64,000 nt of DNA from Actinoplanes derwentensis (GTDB lineage Bacteria; Actinomycetota; Actinomycetes; Mycobacteriales; Micromonosporaceae), in contig NZ_LT629758.1 of assembly GCF_900104725.1 (NCBI RefSeq), positions 2,852,001 to 2,916,000 of the forward strand, written 5' to 3'. Below are positions 26,238 through 35,559 of the stretch, piece by piece; position 1 is the first letter of the stretch, and every line of letters begins with the position of its first letter. Under the pieces are notes generated by a model. That model saw only the letters and a program-made list of their open reading frames with translations, ran no database searches and was not told the DNA's origin. The position numbers and the translations under genes are program-made.

Positions 26238-27500
26238 ATGGCGGAACCGAGAAGACGGGCACGTGCGGTTCTCGGCGTGCTGGCCACCGCCGCGTCGATG
26301 CTGATCGCCGCGGGTGCGGCGGTTCTGGCGAGCGGGACCGCCTCAGCCGGGCAGACCAGCACCCTGGCGGCGACCGCCGGCTGCGGCAAGGCCCCCACCT
26401 TGCGCGACGGCACCTACACGATCCAGAGCGGCGGCCGCGCCCGCACCTACATCCTCCGGCTGCCGGCCGGCTACACCAGCACCCAGGCGTACCGCCTCGT
26501 CGTCGGCCTGCACTGGCTCAACGGCAGCGCCAACGACGTGCTCGGCAACGGCTTCTACGGACTGCAACAGCGGTCCGGCAACAGTGCGATCTTCATCGCG
26601 CCCCAGGGCCTCGACGCCGGCTGGGCCAACACCGGCGGCCGTGACGTCACCCTGGTCGACGACATCCTGCGTACGGTCGAGAACGACCTGTGCGTCGACA
26701 CGTCACAACGGTTCGCGCTGGGCTTCAGCTACGGCGGCGCGATGAGCTACGCCCTGGCATGCGCCCGGCCGACGGTGTTCCGGGCAGTGGCGCCGATCGC
26801 CGGCGCCAACCTCAGCGGCTGCTCCTCGACGTCCCAGCCGGTCGCCTACTTCGGTATCCACGGCATCCGCGACAGCGTCCTGAACATCTCGGCAGGCCGG
26901 TCCCTCCGCGACGCTTTCGTGCGCGCCAACGGCTGCACGGCGCAGAACCCTCCGGAACCGGCATCGGGCAGCGGCACCCACATCACCACCGGTTACAGCG
27001 GATGCCGGGCCGGATACCCGGTTCGCTGGGCCGCCTTCGACGGTGACCACGTGCCATTGCCGACCGATCGCAACGCCTCGTCCTCCTGGGTCGCCGGTGA
27101 GGTGTGGCAGTTCTTCACCCAGTTCGGCGACACCAGCACACCGTCGAGCCCCACACCGTCGGCGTCGAACAGCTCGGCACCGGGTTCCGGGGCGTGCCGC
27201 GTCAGCAGCACGGTCAACGCCTGGAACAACGGGATGACCGTCAACCTCACCGTCACCAACACCGGCGGCACCGCCCTCAACGGCTGGGCCCTGGCGTTCA
27301 CCCTCCCCGCGGGACAGGCCGTCACCAACGGCTGGAACGCCACGTACGCTCCCGCGTCCGGCCGGGTGGTGGCCACCAATGTCGCCCACAACGCCGCACT
27401 GGCCGCCGGCGCGTCGGTCGCTTTCGGATTCCAGGCCACCCACACCGGCGACAGCGGATCACCGACCGCTTACACCCTCAACGGCGCGACCTGCACCTGA
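26238..27500 (+). CDS. secreted CE1-type (feruloyl/acetyl-xylan) esterase with CBM2
   Basis: 420 residues from ATG, preceded by GAGGAGGTCC. The signal peptide (about 1-38) ends TASA. The esterase domain (about 48-300) has AYRLVVGLHWLNGSANDV, nucleophile elbow GFSYGG and a late His in DGDHVPLP, matching LpqC/CE1 polyhydroxybutyrate depolymerase-like esterases. A Ser/Thr/Pro linker (about 298-315) leads to a CBM2 cellulose-binding module (CRVSSTVNAWNNGMTVNLTVTN...GWNATYAP). It removes ester side groups from plant cell-wall polymers; CBM2 attaches it to cellulose. Confidence 0.88.
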   Translation: MAEPRRRARAVLGVLATAASMLIAAGAAVLASGTASAGQTSTLAATAGCGKAPTLRDGTYTIQSGGRARTYILRLPAGYTSTQAYRLVVGLHWLNGSANDVLGNGFYGLQQRSGNSAIFIAPQGLDAGWANTGGRDVTLVDDILRTVENDLCVDTSQRFALGFSYGGAMSYALACARPTVFRAVAPIAGANLSGCSSTSQPVAYFGIHGIRDSVLNISAGRSLRDAFVRANGCTAQNPPEPASGSGTHITTGYSGCRAGYPVRWAAFDGDHVPLPTDRNASSSWVAGEVWQFFTQFGDTSTPSSPTPSASNSSAPGSGACRVSSTVNAWNNGMTVNLTVTNTGGTALNGWALAFTLPAGQAVTNGWNATYAPASGRVVATNVAHNAALAAGASVAFGFQATHTGDSGSPTAYTLNGATCT

Positions 27501-27512
27501 CCACGACCGCCG

Positions 27513-28127
27513 TCAGGCAGCCGCCCCGCGCAGGACCGCGTCGACAAGGGTTTCGGCGAAGCGGTCCTCCGGGACCGACGGGGTGATACGCAGCATCGAC
27601 TGGATCATGCCGGGGGCGGAGAGCATCAGCTGGGTCAGCTCGACGTCGAGGTCGGCGCGTAACTCGCCGGTCTCGATGCCGCGCCGGAGCACCTGACGGG
27701 TCACCTCGCGGCGGGGCTCGACGAAGTCCTGATACATCCGGGCCAGCTCGGTGTCGCGGAGCAGTTCCGGGAGCAGACAGGCGGTGACTTTGCTGTACCG
27801 CTGGGCACGCGGGGTGCGGTTGGCTTTGATCAGGGCGATCAGGTCATCGCGTACCGAAAGGCCGGTGGGCTCTGGCAGTGGCCCTTTCATCGACCGGACC
27901 GCGTCGATCAGCAGGGCTTCCTTGTTGGGCCAGCGCCGGTAGATCGTCGCCTTGCCGACGCCCGCTTTGGCGGCCACCGCCTCGATCGAGATCGCGGCGG
28001 CGCTCTGCCCGTCGCTCAGCAACCCCAGCACCGCGTCGAGGATGGTCTCGTCGGCCTGGGCGTTGCGGGGCCGGCCAGGAGCCTTACGCTCCTGGCCGGC
28101 CGTGGTGCTGCTGCTCATGTGGTTCAT
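27513..28127 (-). CDS. TetR-family repressor of the adjacent exporter
   Basis: 204 residues. The HTH is at about 20-65: ETILDAVLGLLSDGQSAAAISIEAVAAKAGVGKATIYRRWPNKEAL. The C-terminal ligand domain has the TetR_C pattern for drug-sensing repressors. It starts 13 bp after the MFS stop (ATG 28127; a second ATG at 28118 is possible), so both are in one transcript driven from the operator upstream of the MFS gene. Confidence 0.88.
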   Translation of the reverse strand: MNHMSSSTTAGQERKAPGRPRNAQADETILDAVLGLLSDGQSAAAISIEAVAAKAGVGKATIYRRWPNKEALLIDAVRSMKGPLPEPTGLSVRDDLIALIKANRTPRAQRYSKVTACLLPELLRDTELARMYQDFVEPRREVTRQVLRRGIETGELRADLDVELTQLMLSAPGMIQSMLRITPSVPEDRFAETLVDAVLRGAAA

Positions 28128-28140
28128 TGTTGCCGGTCGG

Positions 28141-29730
28141 TTACGCGCCGGCCAGTTCCCGGTCATGTTTCTCGGCCGAGGCCGGAGCGGCTCCGGCCTC
28201 GGACGGCGCGGCGGCCGGGCGCTTGCCGGGCAGCCAGAGCACCGCCACCAGGACTCCGAGCAGGGCGAACACGGTCGACCCGATGGCCGCGTAGTGCATC
28301 GCGGTGACGAACGCCGCATTGGCGCTGTCCAGCAGTGCGGGCGCGGCCGGGCCGGCCTGACCGGCGACCGCGTAGGCACCGGCGATCGACTCGCGGGCCA
28401 GGTCGGCGGCGTCGCCCTGAAGGCCGGCCGGTGCGGTCAGGTGACTGCGGTAGACCGAGGACACCACCGCGCCGAGGACCGCGACACCGAGTGCTCCGCC
28501 GAGCTGGCGGATGGTGTTGCTGACGGCCGAGCCGACGCCCGCCTTCTCCCGCGGCAGCGTCGCCATGATCGCCTCGGTGGCCGGCGGCATCACGTTGGCC
28601 ATGCCGACGCCCTGGACGAAGAACGCCACCGCGACCAGCGCGATCGGGGTGTCCACGCCGATGAACGTCCAGGTGGCGAGGCTGAGCGAGACCAGGAGCA
28701 GACCGACCGTGCTCACTGCTTTCGGGCCGAACCGCTTCACCATCGAGGAGCTGGCCGGCGCGAAGATGATCTGGCCGAGCGCGAACGGGACGAACAGCGC
28801 GCCGGACGCGAGCGGCCCGTACCCGCGGACCATCTGCAGGTAGAACGCGCCGAAGAACATCGAGCCCATCGCCGCGAAGAAGACCAGGCCGATGATGCCG
28901 GTGGAGGCGGAGAACTGCCGGTTCATGAAGAGCCGGACATCGAGCGACGGGTACGAGATCCGGCGCTCGTAGAGCACGAACCCGACCAGGACCAGCAGGC
29001 CGGCGGTCAGGGTGGACCAGGCCGCGAGTTCACCGAAGCCGTCCTCGCCACCCTTGATCACGCCGTAGGTGAGCAGGGTCAGGCCGACGATCGACAGCAG
29101 CACGCCGATCACGTCGATACGGCCCGGTTTCGGGTCACGTGACTCCGGCACCAGGATCGCCACCAGGGTCACTCCGGCGATCACGATCGGCACGTTGATC
29201 AGGAAGACCGAGCCCCACCAGAAGTGTTCCAGCAGCACTCCGCCGAGCACCGGCCCGATCGCGACGGCCAGGCCGACCGCGCCGGCCCAGACGCCGATGG
29301 CGCGCGGGCGTTCCCGCGGGTCGAAGACGTTCGCGATGATCGAGAGGGTGGCCGGCATGACGGCCGCGGCGCCGAGTCCCATCAGGGCGCGGGCGGCGAT
29401 CAACTGGTCCGGTGAGGTGGCGTAGGCGGAGATCAGTGACGCGATCCCGAAGACGGTCAGCCCGGTGATCAGACTGAGGCGGCGGCCGAACCGGTCGGCC
29501 AGGATGCCGGCGGTGAAGAGCAGACCGGCGAAGACCAGTGTGTACGAGTTGATCGACCACTCGAGTTCACTCTGGGTCGCGCCGAGTCCCCGGTCGGGGT
29601 CGGCGATGGTGCTCATCGCGACGTTGAGCACCGTGTTGTCGAGCACGACCACCAGCAGGCTGATGACCAGCACGCCGAGGATCGCCCATCGCCGGGGATG
29701 CCCGGTCTGGGGCTGAGCTTGGGTTTCCAT
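28141..29730 (-). CDS. DHA2-family MFS drug exporter, TetR-controlled
   Basis: 529 residues from ATG 29730. About 14 TM helices, with LLVVVLDNTVLNVAMSTIA in TM1, motif A GILADRFGRRLS, ARALMGLGAAAVMPATLSII and AVGLAVAIGPVLGG (motif C). The C-terminal tail is Ala/Pro-rich. Transcription starts behind the 21-bp palindrome at 29756 and continues into the TetR gene. A proton-driven antibiotic or dye exporter is the expected role. It is only a distant paralogue of the exporter at 10527. Confidence 0.9.
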   Translation of the reverse strand: METQAQPQTGHPRRWAILGVLVISLLVVVLDNTVLNVAMSTIADPDRGLGATQSELEWSINSYTLVFAGLLFTAGILADRFGRRLSLITGLTVFGIASLISAYATSPDQLIAARALMGLGAAAVMPATLSIIANVFDPRERPRAIGVWAGAVGLAVAIGPVLGGVLLEHFWWGSVFLINVPIVIAGVTLVAILVPESRDPKPGRIDVIGVLLSIVGLTLLTYGVIKGGEDGFGELAAWSTLTAGLLVLVGFVLYERRISYPSLDVRLFMNRQFSASTGIIGLVFFAAMGSMFFGAFYLQMVRGYGPLASGALFVPFALGQIIFAPASSSMVKRFGPKAVSTVGLLLVSLSLATWTFIGVDTPIALVAVAFFVQGVGMANVMPPATEAIMATLPREKAGVGSAVSNTIRQLGGALGVAVLGAVVSSVYRSHLTAPAGLQGDAADLARESIAGAYAVAGQAGPAAPALLDSANAAFVTAMHYAAIGSTVFALLGVLVAVLWLPGKRPAAAPSEAGAAPASAEKHDRELAGA

Positions 29731-29755
29731 GTGCGGGTTCCCCCGAAGACTTTCC

Positions 29756-29776
29756 GAAACGGAACCGTTCCGTTTC
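29756..29776. promoter_or_regulatory. TetR operator upstream of the MFS-TetR operon
   Basis: GAAACGGAAC, one central base, then GTTCCGTTTC form a perfect 21-bp inverted repeat, 26 bp before the MFS start codon. A further half-like GGAACGG lies about 20 bp upstream. The position suits autoregulation by the TetR gene of the same operon. Confidence 0.8.
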
Positions 29777-29884
29777 ACAAAGGAAGTTAACGTCTCACCC
29801 CCATTAACGGAACGGCCCCGTATCGAAAGTGTTGTCGGTCACTCCCGGCCCTCCGCTCCGTGGTGAACCGGGGCATAATGCGGC

Positions 29885-32620
29885 GTGCAAACCGGCTTGA
29901 GGTTCGAGATTCTGGGGCCGGTGCGGGCCTGGCGCGACGGGCACGAGGTCCACCTGGGCAAGCCGCAACACCGGGCGCTGCTCGGGCTATTGCTGGTGGC
30001 TGGTGGCCGGCCGGTGGCGATGGCCGAGCTGATCGACGTGCTGTGGGGTGACGAACCGCCGGACTCCGCGACCAACGGCATCCACCGGATCGTCGGGATT
30101 CTGCGGCGGGTACTGGAACCGGATCTCGCACCCCGGGAAACCGGCCGCTGGCTGGGCCGCTCGGCCGGCGGTTACCGGATGGCGGTGACCGCCGAGCATC
30201 TGGATCTGCTGCGGTTCCGGGCACTGATCAACGACAACCCCGACATCGGCGGGTACGTGGCGGCCTTGGCACTGTGGACCGGCCCGGTGCTGGCCGGCCA
30301 GTTCCGGGAACAGCCGATGGTGGTGGCCGTGGACCGGGAGTACCAGCAGGCCGCCCGGCAGGCCGCCGATCTGGCCCTGACCGCCGGAACCGCCGGCCAG
30401 GTGCTCGGGGTGCTGCGGCAGGCCGCCGACCGGCATCCACTGGACGAGGCGCTGCAGGCCCGGGTGATGCTGCTGCTGACCGCGGACGGCCGGCAGGCCG
30501 ACGCCCTGGAGGTGTACCGGCAGATCACCCGGCGGCTCGCCGACGAACTGGGAGTAGACCCCGGAGCCGAGCTACGGGCCGCCCAGCAGCAGGTGCTCCA
30601 GCAGGAGACCGACGAGGCGGACCGGCCCGCGCAATTGCCGCGGGATCTCGCCGTGTTCGTCGGACGACAGGACGAGCTGGCCGGGGTGCTGGCGCTGTAC
30701 CGGCCGCCGACCGGTGCGTCGACCCCGGTGGTGATCAGCGCGATCGGTGGGATGGCCGGTATCGGCAAGACCACCCTGGCCGTGCACTGGGCCCACCGCG
30801 TCGCCCACCAGTTCCCCGACGGGCAGCTCTACCTGAACCTGCGCGGCTTCGACCCGTCCGAGCGGCTGATGGATCCCGGCGACGCCCTGGTGCGGTTGCT
30901 GGACGCACTGGGCGTACCGGCGACCAGGATTCCCGCCGGCCGGGACGCCAAGGCCGCCCTGTTCCGCAGCCGGATGTGGGGCCGCCGGATGCTGATGCTG
31001 CTCGACAACGCCCGCGACGAGCAGCAGGTCCGCGATCTGCTGCCGTCCTCCCCCGGCTGCCTGGTGATCGTGACCAGCCGGCACAGCCTCGCCGGGCTGG
31101 TCGCATCCGACGGCGCGGTGGCCGTCACCCTCGACGTGCTCGCGGCCCCGGACGCGCGGGCCTTCCTGACCCGCCGGCTCGGCCCGGTGCGAGTGCACCG
31201 CGAGTCGGACGCGGTCGATACGATCGTCGCGTTCTGTGGCGGGCTGCCCCTGGCGCTGGCGGTCGTCGCCGCCAAGGCGGTGCTGCGGCCCCAGCAGCCC
31301 CTCGCCGAGATGGCCGCCGCGCTGCACGCCGCGCGTGGACTCGACGCACTCACCTCACCGGACGTCACGGTCAACGCGCGCGCCGTGTTCTCCTGGTCGT
31401 ACGCCGCTCTCACTCCGGTCACCGCACGCCTGTTCCGGCTGCTCGCGGTGCATCCCGGCCCCGACGTGACGGCGGAGGCGGCCGCGTCGATCGCCGGTCT
31501 CACCGCCGACCGGGCGCAGGCGGCACTCGACGAACTCGCCCACGGCAGCCTGATCACCGAACACGCTCCGGGCCGCTATCAATCCCACGACCTTCTGCGG
31601 GCGTACGCCACCGAACTGCTCGCCGACGATGAGGCAACCGACGCCCGGCAGCGTTTCTTCGACCACTACCTGCATTCCGCGGTGGCGGCCAAACTGCTGG
31701 TGGTGCCCGGTGCCGTCCCGGTTCCGCTGGACCCGCCCGCCGCCGGGGTCCGGCCGCGGGTGCACGCCGGGCGTGACGCCGCGTTCGCCTGGCTCCAGGC
31801 CGAGTTGTGGGTGCTGGTAGGTGCCGTCGAGGCCGGTTTCGGGCACGGTATCGACAGCCACGTGTGGAAACTGACCTGGTCGACGTCGCGGATGGGCCTG
31901 CACGCGGACACCGAGATCCGCATGCTGACCATGTCGTTGACCGCGGCGGAACGGCTCGGCGATCAACGGGTGATCGCCCGGATGACCGACGGCCTGGCCA
32001 TCACCACCCTGCGCGCCGGCTGGCTGGACCAGGCCGAGACGTACGCCCGCCGCAGCCTGGAGATCGCCACCGGTCTCGGCGACAGCGGCGCCCAGATCCG
32101 CGCCCTCATGGGCCTGTGCGAGATCTATCAGCGTACCGAACGCGCCCACCTGCTGATCGACGTCGCCGAACACGCGCTGGCCCTGGCCCTGGACAGCGGC
32201 GGCGCCGACGCGGAATCACTGGCCCGAGGCGCGCTGGCCTGGGGTTACGCCGCCATGGGCGAATACGACAAGGGTTTCGCCGAAGGCGCGAAGGTACTGG
32301 CTCTGGCCGAGATCTCCGGCAACTTCATCGACCGTCACGCAGCGCTGGACAGCATCGGATTCGGTCACCTGTGCCGCGGCGACCACGCCACCGCGGTCCG
32401 GTACTTCGAGGAGTCGATCGAGGTACTGCGAAACTCCGGGCACCGTGTCAGCGACGAGGCGGCGGTCTGGGAACACCTCGGCGACGCCCACCTGGCCACC
32501 GGCGACACCACCGCCGCCCACCAGGCCTGGCGCCGGTCCCTGACGATCGCCGACGACTTGGACGCATGGACGGCCCACCGGGTCCGCGCGAAACTGGCGG
32601 CACTCCCGACAGAGACCTGA
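29885..32620 (+). CDS. AfsR/SARP-type regulator with NB-ARC and TPR domains
   Basis: 911 residues from GTG. The OmpR-like DNA-binding domain (1-95) begins LRFEILGPVRAWRDGHEVHLG. The BTAD domain (about 100-245) has ALALWTGPVLAGQF and LTADGRQADALEVYRQITRRLADELGVDPG. The NB-ARC ATPase (about 265-560) has the P-loop GGMAGIGKTTLAVHWAH and LLMLLDNARDEQQVRDLLPS. TPR-like repeats (about 640-911) follow. Proteins of this type are nucleotide-gated activators of secondary metabolism or stress genes. No biosynthetic cluster adjoins; it is divergent from the MFS-TetR operon. Confidence 0.9.
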   Translation: MQTGLRFEILGPVRAWRDGHEVHLGKPQHRALLGLLLVAGGRPVAMAELIDVLWGDEPPDSATNGIHRIVGILRRVLEPDLAPRETGRWLGRSAGGYRMAVTAEHLDLLRFRALINDNPDIGGYVAALALWTGPVLAGQFREQPMVVAVDREYQQAARQAADLALTAGTAGQVLGVLRQAADRHPLDEALQARVMLLLTADGRQADALEVYRQITRRLADELGVDPGAELRAAQQQVLQQETDEADRPAQLPRDLAVFVGRQDELAGVLALYRPPTGASTPVVISAIGGMAGIGKTTLAVHWAHRVAHQFPDGQLYLNLRGFDPSERLMDPGDALVRLLDALGVPATRIPAGRDAKAALFRSRMWGRRMLMLLDNARDEQQVRDLLPSSPGCLVIVTSRHSLAGLVASDGAVAVTLDVLAAPDARAFLTRRLGPVRVHRESDAVDTIVAFCGGLPLALAVVAAKAVLRPQQPLAEMAAALHAARGLDALTSPDVTVNARAVFSWSYAALTPVTARLFRLLAVHPGPDVTAEAAASIAGLTADRAQAALDELAHGSLITEHAPGRYQSHDLLRAYATELLADDEATDARQRFFDHYLHSAVAAKLLVVPGAVPVPLDPPAAGVRPRVHAGRDAAFAWLQAELWVLVGAVEAGFGHGIDSHVWKLTWSTSRMGLHADTEIRMLTMSLTAAERLGDQRVIARMTDGLAITTLRAGWLDQAETYARRSLEIATGLGDSGAQIRALMGLCEIYQRTERAHLLIDVAEHALALALDSGGADAESLARGALAWGYAAMGEYDKGFAEGAKVLALAEISGNFIDRHAALDSIGFGHLCRGDHATAVRYFEESIEVLRNSGHRVSDEAAVWEHLGDAHLATGDTTAAHQAWRRSLTIADDLDAWTAHRVRAKLAALPTET

Positions 32621-32815
32621 CCAAGCGATCCCGACACCCTGACGCGTCCTCACCCGAACGGCTCCATCCGGCCCCACCGAGGCGGCCATGCACGGCCCGC
32701 CGTGTCATGACGCTGCGCGCACGGCCTCACCCGGCCACGTCTTATCTGCGGCAGAAGAGCGCGCCGGGGAAGCGCCCCAGGCCGTGCCGATGGGCCTTCG
32801 TGGTTCGATTCAGGC

Positions 32816-33490
32816 GTGACGACGATTGAACAGATGCTCACAGCCGCTGAGTCCGACCCGTCTTCAGATTTCTGGGAGCAGTTGTTTGAGCAGGCACGTC
32901 ACATTGGCATTTCCGATGACGACCAAGCGTTGCTCCTCCGACGTCTGCCTGAGATTGCCGGACGCTACTCACCCACTGAGCAGGACAGCGTCCTCTTCCT
33001 CGCTGGGCAAATCGCAGCAGACCTGGACGAAGCACGCTGGCCTGGATTCCGCGAAGAGTTGGCGGCCCTGCGCTTGCTGGCCGGCGGCTGGCTCACCTCC
33101 CCGGCCGGCCCACAGGACTTCTTGTATCGCCTGCAAGCGATGGTGGCGCTGGAAGGCGATGCGTTGTGGGGTGCGGAACTGGGCCGCATCGTTGACGATG
33201 AGATCGAGGTGGAGTGCCCCCACTGCGGGACCATGCTCTTCGTGGCCTTCGGCGACGGTGGCCACTTCGCGACCCACGAGGACTATGCGACCAAGACCGT
33301 CGTCGAGCAGACACCCTTGCTCCCGGCCAGTCCCGCCGACCTGGACGGTGCCGGACAGCGGCTCTACCAAGCAAGCGTGCAGCACGGGCAAACCGCCATC
33401 GCCACTGCACTCACGTACCTGTTCGGCCATGCCATCTGCACACAGTGCAGCACCGAATTCCGCGTGTCTGACCAGGTCTCCCGCTACTGA
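32816..33490 (+). CDS. unknown protein with two CxxC-type pairs
   Basis: 224 residues from GTG 32816. The N-terminal half is helical (FWEQLFEQARHIGISDDDQALLLRRLPEIAG). VECPHCGTML (about 138) and AICTQCSTEF (about 206) could make one zinc site. No known family name comes to mind. The GC content and codon use are slightly below the neighbours, marking the start of the accessory stretch. It stands alone after a 195-bp gap in which I saw nothing. Confidence 0.65.
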   Translation: MTTIEQMLTAAESDPSSDFWEQLFEQARHIGISDDDQALLLRRLPEIAGRYSPTEQDSVLFLAGQIAADLDEARWPGFREELAALRLLAGGWLTSPAGPQDFLYRLQAMVALEGDALWGAELGRIVDDEIEVECPHCGTMLFVAFGDGGHFATHEDYATKTVVEQTPLLPASPADLDGAGQRLYQASVQHGQTAIATALTYLFGHAICTQCSTEFRVSDQVSRY

Positions 33491-33729
33491 CTCGGGGCTC
33501 GGGCGGGCGCGGATCACGGCAAATGAGTGAGTCTGTTCGAGGTTCGGGTATAGCCCACGCACCGGCACAGCTGGTGGGTCGCACGTTTGCGGGCCGGGTC
33601 CGACCGCATCGGCGAACCGGTTCACGAGCACCCGCGGTTGTGCCTCGTCCGGCGTCATTGCCGCAATATATCGACGACCGCGCAGGGGCACGGTCCGCCG
33701 GTTTCCTTCAGGTTGGCATTCGGTTGCCG

Positions 33730-34113
33730 ATGCGGTGGCCCGTGACCGAACCACCCAAGTTCTCCCTGCCCCGATGGCTGCCGCTCGTTGCTGCCACCGC
33801 CGTGGGCGTCGCTGGGATCGCCGCGGCCGCCGCTGTCGCCTGCCGAAGGCAGCCCGCCATCCTCGTCGAGGACGTGCCCGAACTGCCGCCACCGGTTCCG
33901 GTGACGCCCGCGGAGAGCAGCAGACCGCCGCGGTCTCGCGGGATCGTGCTCGTGATCGTGGCCGTCGTCGCCGCGGTGTGGGCGCTGGTGGTCATCTGCG
34001 ACGACCTGAACGAGGTGGAGTGCGCGAGGGCCCGCAGTTCCTCCTATAGCGTGGGGGCCGGCCGGCCGCTCGGCGAAGTCCACAGTGTTTCCGGCGACTG
34101 TGCCGAGCGTTGA
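33730..34113 (+). CDS. two-TM protein, tandem paralogue 1
   Basis: 127 residues. MRWPVTEPPKFSLPRW leads into TM1 (about 18-38), a Pro-rich linker (PELPPPVPVTPAE), TM2 (about 72-92) and a short external tail with two Cys. The start is the ATG in the repeated leader; GTG 33742 (MTEPP...) is equally possible. No family is recognised. It is first of three head-to-tail copies. Confidence 0.6.
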   Translation: MRWPVTEPPKFSLPRWLPLVAATAVGVAGIAAAAAVACRRQPAILVEDVPELPPPVPVTPAESSRPPRSRGIVLVIVAVVAAVWALVVICDDLNEVECARARSSSYSVGAGRPLGEVHSVSGDCAER

Positions 34114-34165
34114 TCACCGGCCGGATGCCGGGAACGGTTTCCTTCAGGTTGGCATTCGGTTGCCG

Positions 34166-34582
34166 ATGCGGTGGCCTGTGACCGAACCGTCCAAGTTCCG
34201 CCTGGCCCGATGGGTGCCGTTGGCCGCAGCGGTCGCCGTGGGGGCCGCCGGTCTCGCCGCCGTGGCCGTGGCCCGCCGTCGCGAGCCGGCCGTTGCCGAG
34301 GCGCCGCTGACACCACCATCACCGCGGCCGGGAACGGAGACACCAAGTCCCCTCCGTTTCCGGGCGATCCTCGTGGCGATGACGCTCGGGGTACTCGCGG
34401 TGTGGACGTTCGCGATCCACACCAATGCCATGGCCGAGGTGGCCTGCGTGGAGGCCCGCGAGCACCTCGACTCCCGGGACAACAGCTGGCAGACGGCCTA
34501 TCGTTACGTCGGTGGCCTCAGCTCCACCATCGAGGCCACCGGCTCCTACGAGGTCGCCATCGCCTGCGCCTACCGTCGCTGA
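34166..34582 (+). CDS. two-TM protein, tandem paralogue 2
   Basis: 138 residues with the same plan: MRWPVTEPSKFRLARW, TM1 (about 18-36), Pro-rich linker, TM2 (about 68-88), tail with two Cys (VACVEAREHL and IACAYRR). ATG or GTG 34178 start. The linker and tail are unlike copy 1, while the N-terminal 16 residues are almost identical. Confidence 0.6.
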   Translation: MRWPVTEPSKFRLARWVPLAAAVAVGAAGLAAVAVARRREPAVAEAPLTPPSPRPGTETPSPLRFRAILVAMTLGVLAVWTFAIHTNAMAEVACVEAREHLDSRDNSWQTAYRYVGGLSSTIEATGSYEVAIACAYRR

Positions 34583-34628
34583 GGGAGTCTCCCGAAGTGG
34601 TTTCCTTCAGGTTGGCGTTCGGTTGCCG

Positions 34629-35084
34629 ATGCGGTGGCCCGTGACCGAACCGTCCAAGCCCTCCCTGCCCCCATGGTTGCCGTTGGCCGCCGCCACCGCC
34701 GTGGGGGTCGCCGGTCTCGCGGCGGCGGCCGCCGTCGCCTGCCGCCGCAAGGTCGTCGAGGAGCCCGCACTCCCGCCGTCACCACCGGCGCCGGATCGTC
34801 AGCGTCCCCTCGAGAGTCTCGTGGGCGTTCTGTCGGCCGAGAAGCCCGCCGCCTCGCGGCAGCGGCCGCCCCGAGTGACGTCGCCGCTTCCGCCGGTGAA
34901 TCCGAGAGCCCAGCGGAACTACGTGATCCTGCTGGTGATCGCCGCCGTCGTCGTGTGGGCATGGGTGGTCGGGTACATCGTCCACGCGTCGGCCGACCCC
35001 ACCTACGATCCACGTCCGGCGTTGACCACCGACTTCGACGCCGGGTACTTAGGCGATCTTCGGGGTATCCATGTGGACCGGTAG
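34629..35084 (+). CDS. two-TM protein, tandem paralogue 3
   Basis: 151 residues. MRWPVTEPSKPSLPPW, TM1 with VGVAGLAAAAAVACRRK matching copy 1, a longer Arg/Pro linker (about 40-95), TM2 (YVILLVIAAVVVWAWVVGYIV) and a Cys-free acidic tail. The order of similarity suggests copies 1 and 3 are closest. ATG or GTG 34641 start. Confidence 0.6.
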   Translation: MRWPVTEPSKPSLPPWLPLAAATAVGVAGLAAAAAVACRRKVVEEPALPPSPPAPDRQRPLESLVGVLSAEKPAASRQRPPRVTSPLPPVNPRAQRNYVILLVIAAVVVWAWVVGYIVHASADPTYDPRPALTTDFDAGYLGDLRGIHVDR

Positions 35085-35111
35085 TGAGCCGCCGGCCCGA
35101 CGGCGGATCGG

Positions 35112-35504
35112 TCACTCAGAGACCAGGATGTCGATCAGCCGGGCGGCGGCCATCGTGCCGGTGCGGCTCGCCGGGGTGAACGGGCCGGACGCCACAAGCC
35201 ACGCCGGCTGGGTGAAGAGCTGGGTGCCGACGCCAATGCCGACGGCGTAACCACGGATCATCCACGCGCGGTGGGCTGTGAAGTCGCGGCGCCGGGCGGT
35301 GACGACGCCTAGGACCAACTCCGCAGTCAGCGCATACCGGTGGACCTGACCGTCCGCGGGCTTCGCCTGGGCGGTGATCGCCTGCGCCGCGGTGAAGTCC
35401 TCGTCGCTTACCGGCGCCGGACGCATGCGTTCCGGGGAGATCACCCACTCGTCCCGAGGGATTCCAGACCCGGACCGAATCAAGACTGACACGGACAGCG
35501 GCAT
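35112..35504 (-). pseudogene. fragment of a DUF2306 membrane protein
   Basis: The second half (about 50-130) reads LVLGVVTARRRDFTAHRAWMIRGYAVGIGVGTQLFTQPAW, which is the characteristic C-terminal half of DUF2306 membrane proteins. The upstream helices and the usual heme-like His regions are missing; the first 50 residues (PRDEWVISPERMRPAPVSDEDF) do not fit the family. It is most likely a 5'-truncated remnant. Confidence 0.6.
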
Positions 35505-35559
35505 GAGCGGACATTCTTGGCCGTACCCGAGATGCTCGTGAACCGACGGACAGTGGAGG

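Larger units (their letters stand above)
33699..34652 (+). repeat. 54-bp leader repeated before three tandem genes
   Basis: A nearly identical segment occurs at about 33699-33752, 34135-34188 and 34598-34651. It starts GGTTTCCTTCAGGTTGGC, includes GGTTGCCGATGCGGTGGCC and ends GTGACCGAACC. Copies differ at one to three positions, although the gene bodies have diverged strongly. The repeat spans about 30 bp upstream of the ATG and the first codons (MRWPVTEP). Confidence 0.85.
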
